A DNA stretch of 64,000 bases from Acidovorax sp. NCPPB 3576. Its GTDB lineage: Bacteria; Pseudomonadota; Gammaproteobacteria; Burkholderiales; Burkholderiaceae_C. The notes below the pieces were generated by a model. That model was given only the letters and a program-made list of their open reading frames with translations. It was not told where the DNA came from and did not search any database. Shown one piece after another: positions 39,092 to 48,944 of the stretch (within the stretch, counting starts at the first letter, position 1; each line of letters begins with the position of its first letter). The stretch lies in assembly GCF_028473605.1 (NCBI RefSeq), contig NZ_CP097267.1:2968501-3032500 (forward strand). The letters run 5' to 3'. The translations under genes and the position numbers were made by a program.

Positions 39092-40137
39092 CCGCCCCGA
39101 CGGGCAATGCCCCTCAGTTGCTGATGGGGTGGACGCACACGGCCTTTCCGATGGGCGACACCAGTTGCGTGGGCGAAGCACGGCGCTTCGCCGCGCACGC
39201 GAGTGCCGAGATGGACTGGAGCGACACCGACACCGGGCGCCTGTCCATCGTGGTGACCGAGCTGGCCACCAACCTGCATCTGCATGCCCGCAACGGGCGG
39301 TTGCTGGTCGCCGCCGTGCCGGCGCTCGGGCTGGTGGAGCTGATCGCCATCGACCACGGGCCGGGCATAGAGGACCTGCCGCGGTCCATGCGCGACGGCT
39401 ACTCCACCGGCGGCACGCAGGGCACAGGGCTGGGCGCGGTCCGGCGGCTGGCGGACGACTTCGACATCCACTCCAGCGTGCCGCAGGGCACGGTGTGCGT
39501 GGCCCGCGTGCGCCGGCACAGAGAGCCGGGCGATGCACCGGCAGCCCCGCCACAGCGGCTGCGCGTGGGCGCCATCCGGCTGCCGCTGGCGGGCGAGAAC
39601 GTGTGTGGCGATGCCTGGGCCGCAGCCCTGGACGGCGCGCGGGCCGCACTGTTCGTGGGCGACGGCCTGGGCCATGGCAGCGAAGCCGCCAAAGCCTCGG
39701 GCGCGGCAGCGGCCCTGTTTCTGCAAGCGCCGTTCGCCGACCTTCGCGAGCAGATCGAGGACATGCATGCCGAGCTGCAGTCCACGCGCGGCGCGGCCGT
39801 GTGCAGTCTGCGGCTGGATGCCGAGGCCGCCACCGTGCGCAGCACGGGCGTGGGCAATGTGGTGGCCCGCGTGGTCTCGGGCCTGTCGGACCGCTCCATC
39901 GTCACGCAGCACGGCACCGTGGGCATGGCCATGCGCCGTCCGCAAGAGACCACCACCGCGCTTCCTCCCTATGCCCTGCTGGTCGTGCACAGCGACGGCA
40001 TCGAAACACGCTGGCACTCCGACAGCATCCAGCGCCTGCTGGGCAGCGATCCCACCCTGGTCGCGGCGGTGCTGATGCGAGACCACCATCGCTCGCGCGA
40101 CGACGCGACGGTGGTGGTGGTGCAGTGCACCGAGTGA
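39082..40137 (+). CDS. Fused GHKL ATPase and PP2C/SpoIIE phosphatase (RsbX-like)
   Basis: A 351-residue protein. Residues about 20-145 are an anti-sigma-factor-type kinase domain (ELATNLHLHARNGRLL, AIDHGPGIEDL, GTQGTGLGAVRRLADDF). Residues about 165-350 are a PP2C phosphatase with metal Asp in GENVCGDAWAA, VGDGLGHGSEAA, VVHSDGIETRW and RDDATVVVV. RsbX removes phosphates from RsbR and RsbS to reset the stressosome. Its fusion to a kinase domain is common in Gram-negative rsb modules. It overlaps rsbT by 10 bp. Confidence 0.88.
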   Translation: MEVAAPTGNAPQLLMGWTHTAFPMGDTSCVGEARRFAAHASAEMDWSDTDTGRLSIVVTELATNLHLHARNGRLLVAAVPALGLVELIAIDHGPGIEDLPRSMRDGYSTGGTQGTGLGAVRRLADDFDIHSSVPQGTVCVARVRRHREPGDAPAAPPQRLRVGAIRLPLAGENVCGDAWAAALDGARAALFVGDGLGHGSEAAKASGAAAALFLQAPFADLREQIEDMHAELQSTRGAAVCSLRLDAEAATVRSTGVGNVVARVVSGLSDRSIVTQHGTVGMAMRRPQETTTALPPYALLVVHSDGIETRWHSDSIQRLLGSDPTLVAAVLMRDHHRSRDDATVVVVQCTE

Positions 40138-40156
40138 CGCGAAGGACGAAAGACAC

Positions 40157-41098
40157 ATGGACCGCATTCCCCAGGCCCCTGCTCCGGCAGACCCCGTGGC
40201 CCCCCAAGAATCCATCGAAGACCTGCGCGCCGCCCTGGCCGAAAGCCAACGGCAAGTCCAGGAACTGAGCGCCGAGCTGGAAGAAACCAACCGCGGCGTG
40301 GTCGCGCTGTACTCCGACCTGGACACCCAGGCCGAGCAGCTGCAAAAAGCCACGGAGATGAAAAGCCGTTTCCTGGCCTACATGAGCCACGAGTTCCGCA
40401 CACCCATCAACTCCATCCGCAGCATCGCGCGCCTGCTGGCCGACCATGTGGACGGGCCGCTCAATACCGAGCAGGCCCGCCAGGTGGGGTTCATCCAGAG
40501 CACGGCGAGCGAGTTCGCCGATATGGTGGACGACCTGCTCGATTTGGCCAAGATCGAGGCCGGCCGCGTGGAAATCTCGCCGGCATGGTTTGAAATGCTG
40601 GACCTGTTCCAGGCCCTGCGCGGCATGTTCAGGCCCGTGCTGACCAACCCGGACGTGAATCTGTTTTTCGACGAGCCCAAGGGCCTCGCGCCGCTGTACA
40701 CGGATGACCGCAAGTTGTCGCAGATCCTGCGCAACTTCATCTCCAACGCGCTCAAGTTCACGCCCCGGGGCGAGGTGCGCGTGTCGGTGGAAACCGTGGA
40801 CGGCGACCGGGTGCGCTTTTCGGTGGCGGACACGGGCATCGGCATCGCCCCCGAATTCCACTCCAGCGTGTTCGACGACTACACGCAGATCGGCTCTTCG
40901 CTGCAAAAGCGCCTGCGCGGCACCGGCCTGGGGCTGGCCGTGAGCCGGCAACTGGCCGAGTTGCTCGGCGGCACGGTGACGCTGGAGAGCGCGCTGGGTG
41001 CCGGGTCGGTGTTCTCGCTGACGCTGCCACTGCGCCTGCCGCGCGACGGCGCCCCGGCGGATTCCTTGCGCCCTACCCAGGATGGTCTCCGTGGCTAA
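40157..41098 (+). CDS. Sensor-less histidine kinase
   Basis: A 313-residue cytosolic kinase. A long N-terminal coiled coil (about 20-65) leads to HisKA with His78 (YMSHEFRTPINSIRS), then HATPase_c with N box LRNFISNALKFTPRG, G1 DTGIGIAPEF and G2 GTGLGLAVSRQLAELLGG. No sensor or membrane segment is seen, so input may come from the Rsb proteins (inference). It lies 19 bp after the PP2C gene and overlaps the next kinase by 17 bp. Confidence 0.9.
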   Translation: MDRIPQAPAPADPVAPQESIEDLRAALAESQRQVQELSAELEETNRGVVALYSDLDTQAEQLQKATEMKSRFLAYMSHEFRTPINSIRSIARLLADHVDGPLNTEQARQVGFIQSTASEFADMVDDLLDLAKIEAGRVEISPAWFEMLDLFQALRGMFRPVLTNPDVNLFFDEPKGLAPLYTDDRKLSQILRNFISNALKFTPRGEVRVSVETVDGDRVRFSVADTGIGIAPEFHSSVFDDYTQIGSSLQKRLRGTGLGLAVSRQLAELLGGTVTLESALGAGSVFSLTLPLRLPRDGAPADSLRPTQDGLRG

Positions 41099-43082
41099 CG
41101 GCATGCAGGACGTCACGGCCATCCACACGACCATCGACCGTGCGGCGCACACGGTGCTGGTGGTGGACGACAACCCGGTGACACGCTATGCCACCGTGCG
41201 GGTGGTGCGCGCCGCGGGCTTTCAGACCGTGGAAGCCGACAACGGCGCCGAGGCCATCCGCCTGGCGGCCACCGACGTGTCGGCCGTGGTGCTGGACGTG
41301 CACTTGCCCGACATCGACGGCTTCGAGGTCTGCCGCGTGATCCGCCAGCAGGAAGGCACGGCCCTGCTGCCGGTCATGCACCTGTCTGCCGCCCATGTGC
41401 ACAGCGAAGACCGCGTGACCGGCTTGAACGCCGGGGCGGATGCCTACCTGACCCACCCGGTGGAGCCGGCATTGCTCGTTGGCACCTTGCAGGCATTGAT
41501 CCGCGCGCGCATGGCCGAGGACGGCCTGCGCCGCAGCGACCGCCGCTTTCGCGCCATCTACAGCCAGGCGCTGGCGGGCATTGGCCTCATCCAGCCCGAC
41601 GGCCGGTTCACCGACGTCAATCCCGCCATGGTGCGGCTGCTGGACCGCTCGCGCGACGAGTTGCTGGGCCACCCCATCAGCGACTTCGCGCCGCCCGGAT
41701 GGCTGGACTTCATCACCGAGAAAACCGTGGGGGGCGAGCGTGGCGAGCCCTGGCAGGGAGAGTTTCCGCTGCAGCGCCCGGACGGCGCCTGGGTGTACCT
41801 GGAGTGGAGCATCTCGGCCCACGTGGAACCCGGCCTGCGCATGGCGATCGCGGCCGATATTTCCGAACGCATGGAACTGGACTCCCGCCGCCAGGACGTG
41901 CTGGAGCGCGAGCAGGCGGCGCGCGCCACCGCCGAGCGGCTGAGCCGCACCAAGGACGATTTCATCGCGGTGCTGTCGCACGAATTGCGCACGCCGCTGA
42001 ACGCCATTGCCGGATGGGTGCACATTCTCAAGCGCCGGGGCGGCACGCCCGAGCTGCTCAAGGGCCTGGACTCGATCCATCGCAACGTGAAGGCGCAGGC
42101 GCGCATCATCTCGGACATTCTCGATGTGTCGCGCATCAACAGCGGCAAGCTGCACCTGGAGCGGGAATGGATCGATCCCGTCGAATCGGTGCGCGCCTCC
42201 ATCGATGCATTGCAGGCTTCGATCGCCGAGAAACGCCTGGACGTGGTGCTGGCCGTGCAGGATGCGAACGCCCCGGCCTGGCTGGACCCGACCCGCTTTC
42301 AGCAGATCTTCTGGAACCTGCTGACCAATGCCATCAAGTTCTCCAACGACGGCGCGCACATCGACGTGGCGCTGCGGCGCGAAAAAGGCCAGCTCACCCT
42401 GTCCGTGCGGGACTACGGGCGCGGCATCGCCAGCGAATTCATCGATCACCTTTTCGACCGTTTCACGCAGAGCGACTCGCCCGACAACCGCCGCCATGGC
42501 GGCCTGGGCCTGGGGCTGTCCATCGTCAAGCAGTTGGCCGAGCTGCACGGCGGACGCGCCACGGCCGTGAGCGCCGGGCTCGACCAGGGCACCACCATGC
42601 AGGTGATGCTGCCGGTGGACCACAAAGGGGGCGACATGGCGCGTGGCGCGCCCCTGGGCGACGATGCACCGGCCGATCCGCCGATGGCCGACCGGCCTCT
42701 GGCGGGCCTGGACATCCTCATCGTGGAAGACCACCCCGATGCGCGCGAGATGCTCACCGTGGTGCTGACCGACGGCGGCGCGCGCCTGCGTGAAGCCGGC
42801 GACTACGAAGCGGCCATGCGGGCCTTTGCCGAGCGCTGGCCGGACGTACTGGTCTGCGACATCGGACTGCCCGGCAGGGACGGCTACGAACTGGTCCGCA
42901 GCCTGCGCTCGCTGCCCCTGCCCAGCGGCAAGACCCAGCCGATCGCCGTCGCATTGACCGCATTCGCCCGCGCGCAGGATGCGCAGCGCGCCCTGGAGGC
43001 CGGATTCGATGCCCACCTGGGCAAGCCTTTGCAGCCCCACGCCCTGATGGCCACCATCAACCGACTGGTCGATTCACGCTGA
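41082..43082 (+). CDS. Hybrid histidine kinase REC-PAS-HisKA-HATPase-REC
   Basis: A 666-residue cytosolic protein. REC1 (about 23-135) has Asp72 but His125 (YLTHPVEP) where receivers have an invariant Lys. PAS is at about 150-265. HisKA has His300 (VLSHELRTPLNAIAGW). HATPase_c carries FWNLLTNAIKFSNDG, RDYGRGIASEF and GGLGLGLSIVKQLAELHGG. REC2 (about 545-665) has Asp593 (VCDIGLPGRDG). It probably passes phosphate within the island's kinase set. Confidence 0.9.
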   Translation: MVSVANGMQDVTAIHTTIDRAAHTVLVVDDNPVTRYATVRVVRAAGFQTVEADNGAEAIRLAATDVSAVVLDVHLPDIDGFEVCRVIRQQEGTALLPVMHLSAAHVHSEDRVTGLNAGADAYLTHPVEPALLVGTLQALIRARMAEDGLRRSDRRFRAIYSQALAGIGLIQPDGRFTDVNPAMVRLLDRSRDELLGHPISDFAPPGWLDFITEKTVGGERGEPWQGEFPLQRPDGAWVYLEWSISAHVEPGLRMAIAADISERMELDSRRQDVLEREQAARATAERLSRTKDDFIAVLSHELRTPLNAIAGWVHILKRRGGTPELLKGLDSIHRNVKAQARIISDILDVSRINSGKLHLEREWIDPVESVRASIDALQASIAEKRLDVVLAVQDANAPAWLDPTRFQQIFWNLLTNAIKFSNDGAHIDVALRREKGQLTLSVRDYGRGIASEFIDHLFDRFTQSDSPDNRRHGGLGLGLSIVKQLAELHGGRATAVSAGLDQGTTMQVMLPVDHKGGDMARGAPLGDDAPADPPMADRPLAGLDILIVEDHPDAREMLTVVLTDGGARLREAGDYEAAMRAFAERWPDVLVCDIGLPGRDGYELVRSLRSLPLPSGKTQPIAVALTAFARAQDAQRALEAGFDAHLGKPLQPHALMATINRLVDSR

Positions 43083-43090
43083 GTTCCTGC

Positions 43091-45763
43091 ATGAACCCTT
43101 TTCCTGCCCCTGCCATCGCAGCCCAGAGCGACCGCTTCGCCCACATCTTTGTCGGGGACAGCGAAATGGCACAGCTGATGCGATCCCACGACTGGGAGGC
43201 CACGCCGCTCGGATCTCCCGAGTTCTGGCCGGACACGCTGAAGGTGGCGCTGCGCATCCTGCTCACGTCGCGCTTCGAGATGTGGCTGGGCTGGGGGCCG
43301 GACATCGCCTTCTTCTACAACGATGCCTACCGCCCCACGCTGGGGGCCAAGCATCCGCAAGCGCTCGGGCGCCCGACCGCCCTGGTGTGGGCCGAAATCT
43401 GGGACCAGGTGAAGGGCCGCATGCACGCCGTGTACGAGCGGGCCGAGTCCACCTGGGACAACTCGCTGATGCTGCTGCTGGACCGCGCAGGCTACCTGGA
43501 GGAGACCTACCACACGTTCTCGTACAGCCCGCTGCACGGCGACAACGGGCAGGTCGGCGGCCTGTTCTGCGCGGTGTCGGAGGACACCGGCCGTGTGCTC
43601 AACGAGCGGCGCCTGCGCCTGCTGCGCGAATTGGGTGCGGCGCTGTCGGCGGTAAACAGCCGCCAGGCCGTGCTCGACACCGCTTGCGAGCGGATGGGCC
43701 ATGCGCAGCGCGACTTGCCTTTCTCGCTGGTGTACCTCTACGAGCCATCGGGCGTGGCCCGGCTCCGTTGCAATGCCGGCATCGGCACCGGCCATCGGCT
43801 GGCGCCCCACGTGCTGGCCCCCCAATCGCGGGAACCCTGGCAGGCCCATCGCCTGCAGGCCGGCGACACAGCGTTCGCCGTGCCGCTGGATGCAGCAGAC
43901 GATGTGCCCACGGGCGACTGGGACACGCCTGCGCGCGCAGCCTTCGTCGTAGCACTGCCGCCCCAGGGCGGCGCTCGGTCGGCCGGTTTCATGGTCTGCG
44001 GAGCGAACCCCCATCGGCCCATGCACGACGGGGAAGCCATGGCGTTCGTGCAATTGCTGGCAGGGCAGATCGCATCGCGCCTGGCCAGTGCCGAGGTGCT
44101 GGAAGAAAGCACGGCCGAGCGCGACCGCCTGCGCAGCCTGTTCCAGAAAGCGCCTGGTTTCATGTGCGTGCTGCGCGGCCCGCAGCATGTGTTCGAGTTC
44201 GTCAACGATTCGTACGTGCAGTTGATCGGCCACCGCAGCGTGGAAGGCAAGCCAGTGCGCGAAGCCCTGCCGGAACTCGAAGGCCAGGGCCTGTACGAGC
44301 GGCTGGATCAGGTCTATCGCACCGGGCAGCCCTACATCGCCCACGGCCTCAAGGTGCTGTTGCAGCAAAGGCCCGGCATGCCGCTGGCCGAGCGCTACCT
44401 GGACTTCATCTACCAACCCACCACCGACACGCAGGGCGAGATCAACGGCGTGTTCGCCGAGGGCTACGACGTCACCGAAAAGGTGGTGGCCGAACAAGAA
44501 CTGCGCGCCTTGAACAGCCACCTCGAAGCGCGGGTGACTGAACGCACCCACGAGGTCGAGAACGCGCTGGAGCGGCTGACCAACGAATCGCGCGAGCGCG
44601 AAGTCGCGCAGGAGGCCCTGCGCCAGTCGCAAAAGATGGAGGCCGTGGGGCAGCTCACAGGAGGGCTCGCGCACGACTTCAACAACCTGCTGGCCACGAT
44701 CACGGGCAGCCTGGAGCTGCTGCATCGCCGCGTGGGCCAGGGCCGGTACGACGACCTGGAGCGCTATGTGAGCGTGGGCCAGGGCGCCGCCAAGCGGGCG
44801 GCATCGCTCACCCACCGCATGCTGGCCTTTTCGCGCAGGCAGACGCTGGACCCCAAGCCCACGGACGTGAACCGGCTCGTGAAGGGCATGGAAGAGCTGA
44901 TCCGGCGCACCATCGGGCCGGAAAACGAACTCGAGGTGGTCGGCGCCGTCGGCCTGTGGACCACCCATGTGGACCCCCACCAGCTGGAGAGCGCCCTGCT
45001 CAACCTGTGCATCAACTCCCGCGACGCCATGCCGGGCGGGGGCAGGCTCACCATCGAGACGGCCAACAAATGGATGGACGAGCGCGCCTCGCTGGACCGC
45101 GACTTGCCTGCGGGCCAGTACGTGTCGCTGTGCGTGACCGACACCGGCACCGGCATGTCGCCCGAGATCATCCACCGCGTGTTCGAGCCCTTCTTCACCA
45201 CCAAGCCGATCGGCATGGGCACGGGGCTGGGGCTGTCGATGGTCTATGGATTCGCGCGGCAGTCCGGCGGCCAGGTGCGCGCCTATTCCGAACCCGGCAT
45301 GGGCACGACCATGTGCATCTACCTGCCACGGCACGAGGCGCCGGCGCAGGACACCGAACACCCATCCGCGCCGTCGATCTCGATCGGCCAGGGGTCGGGC
45401 ACCGTGCTGGTGGTGGACGACGAGCCCAGCGTGCGCTCGCTGGTGGTGGAGGTGCTGCAGGAGATGGGCTACGACACCATCGAGGCGCAAGACGGGGCGT
45501 CGGGGCTGCTGGTTCTGCAGTCCAGCACCCACCTTGACCTGCTGATCACCGATGTGGGACTGCCCGGCGGAATGAACGGACGGCAGATGGCCGACAGCGG
45601 CCGCGTCTACCGGCCGGACCTGAAGATCCTGTTCATCACCGGCTATGCCGAGAACGCGGCCGTGGGCAACGGCCACCTGGAGCGGGGCATGCAGGTGCTT
45701 ACCAAGCCCTTCACGCTGGACGCGCTCGCGCGCCGGGTGCAAGGTCTGATCGCTCCGCCCTGA
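43091..45763 (+). CDS. Hybrid histidine kinase PAS-GAF-PAS-HisKA-HATPase-REC
   Basis: An 890-residue cytosolic protein. PAS1 is at about 45-170 (GWGPDIAFFYNDAYRPTLG), GAF-like at about 175-335, PAS2 at about 345-470, then a coiled coil, HisKA with His528 (GGLAHDFNNLLATITGSLEL), HATPase_c (ALLNLCINSRDAMPGGG, TDTGTGMSPEI, GMGTGLGLSMVYGFARQSGG) and REC with Asp821 (LLITDVGLPGGMNG). It starts 8 bp after the previous kinase and is the last gene of the rsb run. A 224-bp gap follows. Confidence 0.9.
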   Translation: MNPFPAPAIAAQSDRFAHIFVGDSEMAQLMRSHDWEATPLGSPEFWPDTLKVALRILLTSRFEMWLGWGPDIAFFYNDAYRPTLGAKHPQALGRPTALVWAEIWDQVKGRMHAVYERAESTWDNSLMLLLDRAGYLEETYHTFSYSPLHGDNGQVGGLFCAVSEDTGRVLNERRLRLLRELGAALSAVNSRQAVLDTACERMGHAQRDLPFSLVYLYEPSGVARLRCNAGIGTGHRLAPHVLAPQSREPWQAHRLQAGDTAFAVPLDAADDVPTGDWDTPARAAFVVALPPQGGARSAGFMVCGANPHRPMHDGEAMAFVQLLAGQIASRLASAEVLEESTAERDRLRSLFQKAPGFMCVLRGPQHVFEFVNDSYVQLIGHRSVEGKPVREALPELEGQGLYERLDQVYRTGQPYIAHGLKVLLQQRPGMPLAERYLDFIYQPTTDTQGEINGVFAEGYDVTEKVVAEQELRALNSHLEARVTERTHEVENALERLTNESREREVAQEALRQSQKMEAVGQLTGGLAHDFNNLLATITGSLELLHRRVGQGRYDDLERYVSVGQGAAKRAASLTHRMLAFSRRQTLDPKPTDVNRLVKGMEELIRRTIGPENELEVVGAVGLWTTHVDPHQLESALLNLCINSRDAMPGGGRLTIETANKWMDERASLDRDLPAGQYVSLCVTDTGTGMSPEIIHRVFEPFFTTKPIGMGTGLGLSMVYGFARQSGGQVRAYSEPGMGTTMCIYLPRHEAPAQDTEHPSAPSISIGQGSGTVLVVDDEPSVRSLVVEVLQEMGYDTIEAQDGASGLLVLQSSTHLDLLITDVGLPGGMNGRQMADSGRVYRPDLKILFITGYAENAAVGNGHLERGMQVLTKPFTLDALARRVQGLIAPP

Positions 45764-45987
45764 GGCACCTGCCCTTGAGCCACAGCATCGCGGCCCGCGA
45801 CTGCCGGTTTCGCCGCCATCGCTGCCGCCGGAGCCCGGACCTCCCGGGTGGCCGGCACGGCCGTGTGCGGGCGCTGCCATCGCGGTCGCCAAACCGGTGG
45901 TTAACCGCCTTGGCGCCATGGGCAGGCCGACCCCCTAAAATCTTCCAGCGGTTTTGGCCGCCCACCCCGATCCCCTGCCCTTCCTCA

Positions 45988-46653
45988 GTGCCACAGCCAC
46001 AGCGATCTTCCCTCCTTCCGGCCACTTCGGTGCCGGAGAACGACTGCCTGTCGGCATTGCGCTTGGCCACGAAGCAATTGCATGAACAGCTGGATGCCCG
46101 CCTGCCTCTGGGCAAAGCCGAGGCCAGCCTGGAAGATTACCGCCAGCACACCCTGGCCTTGAGCGCCTGGCTCACCGCCCTTCAACCGCACCTCGCTGCG
46201 CTGGAGCCGATGGCGCCTGGCTTTGGCTTCGCAGCCCCTGCCCGCCTGCAAACCCTGCATACGGACTGGCTCGACACCCATGCGGGACCCGCGCCGGACG
46301 ACGCCGACTTCGGCAGCGCGAGCGGCTGCACGCAGCGAATGGCCGCCCACGCATTTTCCGCAGCCGGAGCGCCAGGCCATGGGGCCGTCTGCTGGGGCCT
46401 GGCCTATGTGGTCGAAGGCTCGCAACTGGGCGGGCAGTTCCTTTACCGGCGGCTGGCCCCCCGGCTCGCGCCGCACCCCCTGCGCTACCTGCAGGGCACA
46501 GGTGCCGACACGCATCTGCGCTGGAAAGCGTTCACCCGGCTGCTCAACACCAACGTACAAAGCAGTTTCGATATTCAGGCGGCCTGCGCCGGTGCGCGTG
46601 CCGGCTTCGACAGCCTGCAGCAACAGCTACAGGGCCAAGGGGTACTTGCATGA
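45988..46653 (+). CDS. bphO: Biliverdin-forming heme oxygenase
   Basis: A protein of about 221 residues of the bacterial BphO/HemO type. It cleaves haem to biliverdin, the chromophore of the downstream phytochrome. The proximal-His block is LRLATKQLHEQLDARLPLGK, and the distal helix GAVCWGLAYVVEGSQLGGQF has the Gly-rich segment. The start is uncertain: GTG at 45988 or 46030. Further upstream the frame loses all similarity. It overlaps bphP by 4 bp. Confidence 0.88.
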   Translation: MPQPQRSSLLPATSVPENDCLSALRLATKQLHEQLDARLPLGKAEASLEDYRQHTLALSAWLTALQPHLAALEPMAPGFGFAAPARLQTLHTDWLDTHAGPAPDDADFGSASGCTQRMAAHAFSAAGAPGHGAVCWGLAYVVEGSQLGGQFLYRRLAPRLAPHPLRYLQGTGADTHLRWKAFTRLLNTNVQSSFDIQAACAGARAGFDSLQQQLQGQGVLA

Positions 46654-48875
46654 GCCAATCGTCCGCACCGGACGCCATCACCACGCTGGACAACTGTGAC
46701 CGCGAGCCCATTCACATACCGGGCAGCATCCAGAACCACGGCACGCTGATCGCAGTGGACCGCGAAGGCGTGGTCCGCTATGTGGGCGCCAATGTGCAGG
46801 CCCTTCTGCACTGCGCCGTGAAGGTGGGCGAACGGTTGTCTGAAAGCCAGGGCGAGGCGTGCCCGGCAATTGCCGCACTTCTGCACGACGGCGTGCTGGC
46901 CCTGCGGGGCGAGCGGGACGTTCCCATGCCCGGCGAGCTGCAGGTGGCGGAACGCCAGTTCGACGTGGTCCTGCATGTGGGCAGCGCGATGCTGCTGGCC
47001 GAATTCGAATTGCGCCACCAAACCCACGGCGAGCTGGCCGGCTTTGCCATCCAGGCGCACCGCGCCATGGAAAAGCTCCGCCGGCCCCGGGCCATCGACG
47101 AATTGCTGCAGTTGGCCACCGAAGAGCTGCGTGCCCTGACCGGATTCGACCGGGTGATGGCCTATCGCTTTCGCCACGACAACAGCGGAGAGGTGGCCGC
47201 CGAATCGCGGATCGATGCGCTCGACCCATACCTGGGCCGCCGCTATCCCGCCAGCGACATTCCCGCGCAGGCACGCCGGCTGTACGTGGCCAACACCCTG
47301 CGGCTGATCGCCGACGTGCGCTCTCCCGCGGTTGCGCTGCTGCAGGAAGCGGGGGCGCCCCCGCTGGACTTGAGCGGCAGCATCCTGCGCAGCGTGTCGC
47401 CCATCCACATCGAATACCTGTCCAACATGGGCGTGGGTGCGTCGATGAGCGTGTCCATCGTCATCAACGAACAGCTTTGGGGGCTGATCGCCTGCCACCA
47501 CATGGGGCCGCGCCAAGTACCCTACAGCGTGCGCATGGCCTGCGACGTGATCGCCCAGGTGCTTTCGGCCAACATCCAAAGCACCCTGGCGCGATCCCAG
47601 GCGGACCGACTGCAGCAACTGGCGGCGGCACGTACCCACCTCATCGAGGCGCTGCTCCACGCGGACGAAGAATTCACCGCCCTGATCCAGCATGCCCCCG
47701 AGATGGCCGCCATCTTTCAGGCCGATGCCGCGCTGGTGGCCCATGGCGCCAAACTGGCCGTGTTCGGGGGGTTGTCCGAGCCGGCAGGCAACGCCATCGT
47801 GCAATGGCTGGCCGCCGAACCACCCGCTCAGACACGGCAACGCCTGCTTCAGACCCAATCGCTGCCGCTGCTGGCGCCCGGCCTGGCCGCCGTGGCATCG
47901 CCCTGGTGCGGCTTGCTGGGCATTCCCTTCGACCGGGACCGCAACGGCTGGCTGATCTTCCTGCGCAAGGAGCAGATCGAGACCATCCACTGGGGCGGCA
48001 AGCCGGACAAGGACATCCGCCCAGGCCCCCTGGGCCCAAGGCTCACGCCGCGCGGCTCGTTCGATCTGTGGAAGGAAACGGTCCGCTCTACCGCCGAACA
48101 CTGGAGCGCTCTGGAACTGAACGCGGCCGGGCAACTGATGGACGAGATCGTGCGCGTGCAAAACGCGCGCACCGCCGAGATGAACCGCACCCGCAACCAG
48201 CTCATGGCCGTGCTGGGCCATGACCTGCGCGACCCGCTGCACTCCATCAGCATGGCCGCGCGCGTGCTCGAGCGTGGCGGTACCGATGGCGGGCGGGCCG
48301 GAAAGATCGGCCAGCGCATCCAGTCGTCCAGCAGCCGCATGCAGCGGCTCGTCAGCCAGGTGATGGACATGTCGCGCCTGCAAAGCGGGCTGGGCCTGGA
48401 CCTGCAGCGCACGGATGTGGACCTGGTCGCCTTGCTGAACGACCTCATCGACGAGGCACGCACCGCGCATCCCGGCACCGAGATCGTCGGTACCCTGCCT
48501 GCCGTCCTGAGCGCACAGGTCGATGCCGACCGAATTGCCCAGGTGGTCGTCAACCTGATCGGCAATGCGCGGCACCATGGCCAGACCGGGCACCCCATCG
48601 AGCTGCAAGCCATCAGCACAGGCGAATGGCACGAGATCGCCGTGCGCAATGTCGCCTCGCCCATCGCGAACGACATCGTCCGCAACCTGTTCAGCCCGTT
48701 CAAGGCGTCGTCGGCCGGCAACGCGCGCAACCGGTCGGGGATGGGGCTGGGGCTGTACATCGCCAACCAGATCGTTCAGGGGCATGGCGGGAGCATCGGA
48801 TACGACTACCGCTCCCCCCATGTCGTCTTTCTGGTCCGTTTGCCCGTGCACAGGCCGGGCACAATAGGGGCTTGA
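46650..48875 (+). CDS. bphP: Bacteriophytochrome histidine kinase
   Basis: A 741-residue red/far-red photoreceptor. Cys16 (LDNCDREPIHIPGSIQNHG) is the biliverdin attachment site. PAS is at about 15-120. GAF is at about 140-310, with Asp203 (YPASDIPAQAR) and His253 (SPIHIEYLSNMGVGA). PHY is at about 330-500, with the tongue PRGSFDLWKETVR. HisKA has His524 (VLGHDLRDPLHS). In HATPase_c the N box (VVVNLIGNARHHG) and G2 box (GMGLGLYIANQIV) are normal, but the G1 region is NVASPIAND, lacking the usual Gly. It is coupled to bphO by overlap. Confidence 0.94.
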   Translation: MSQSSAPDAITTLDNCDREPIHIPGSIQNHGTLIAVDREGVVRYVGANVQALLHCAVKVGERLSESQGEACPAIAALLHDGVLALRGERDVPMPGELQVAERQFDVVLHVGSAMLLAEFELRHQTHGELAGFAIQAHRAMEKLRRPRAIDELLQLATEELRALTGFDRVMAYRFRHDNSGEVAAESRIDALDPYLGRRYPASDIPAQARRLYVANTLRLIADVRSPAVALLQEAGAPPLDLSGSILRSVSPIHIEYLSNMGVGASMSVSIVINEQLWGLIACHHMGPRQVPYSVRMACDVIAQVLSANIQSTLARSQADRLQQLAAARTHLIEALLHADEEFTALIQHAPEMAAIFQADAALVAHGAKLAVFGGLSEPAGNAIVQWLAAEPPAQTRQRLLQTQSLPLLAPGLAAVASPWCGLLGIPFDRDRNGWLIFLRKEQIETIHWGGKPDKDIRPGPLGPRLTPRGSFDLWKETVRSTAEHWSALELNAAGQLMDEIVRVQNARTAEMNRTRNQLMAVLGHDLRDPLHSISMAARVLERGGTDGGRAGKIGQRIQSSSSRMQRLVSQVMDMSRLQSGLGLDLQRTDVDLVALLNDLIDEARTAHPGTEIVGTLPAVLSAQVDADRIAQVVVNLIGNARHHGQTGHPIELQAISTGEWHEIAVRNVASPIANDIVRNLFSPFKASSAGNARNRSGMGLGLYIANQIVQGHGGSIGYDYRSPHVVFLVRLPVHRPGTIGA

Positions 48876-48944
48876 AGAAGATGGCTATTGAGATCGATCG
48901 TTCAATGGCCTGCATCAACCCCGTACCGTCAGCGAAGCCCCCGC

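Noticed and set aside
42884..45919. Open frame of about 1000 codons on the minus strand opposite the two hybrid kinase genes
   Set aside because: It is the antisense shadow of GC-rich coding sequence. The product is His/Arg/Ala/Gly-rich with no domain, while the plus strand has complete kinase motifs.
46575..48851. Minus-strand open frame opposite bphP
   Set aside because: The translation has no domain, and the plus-strand phytochrome is unambiguous.
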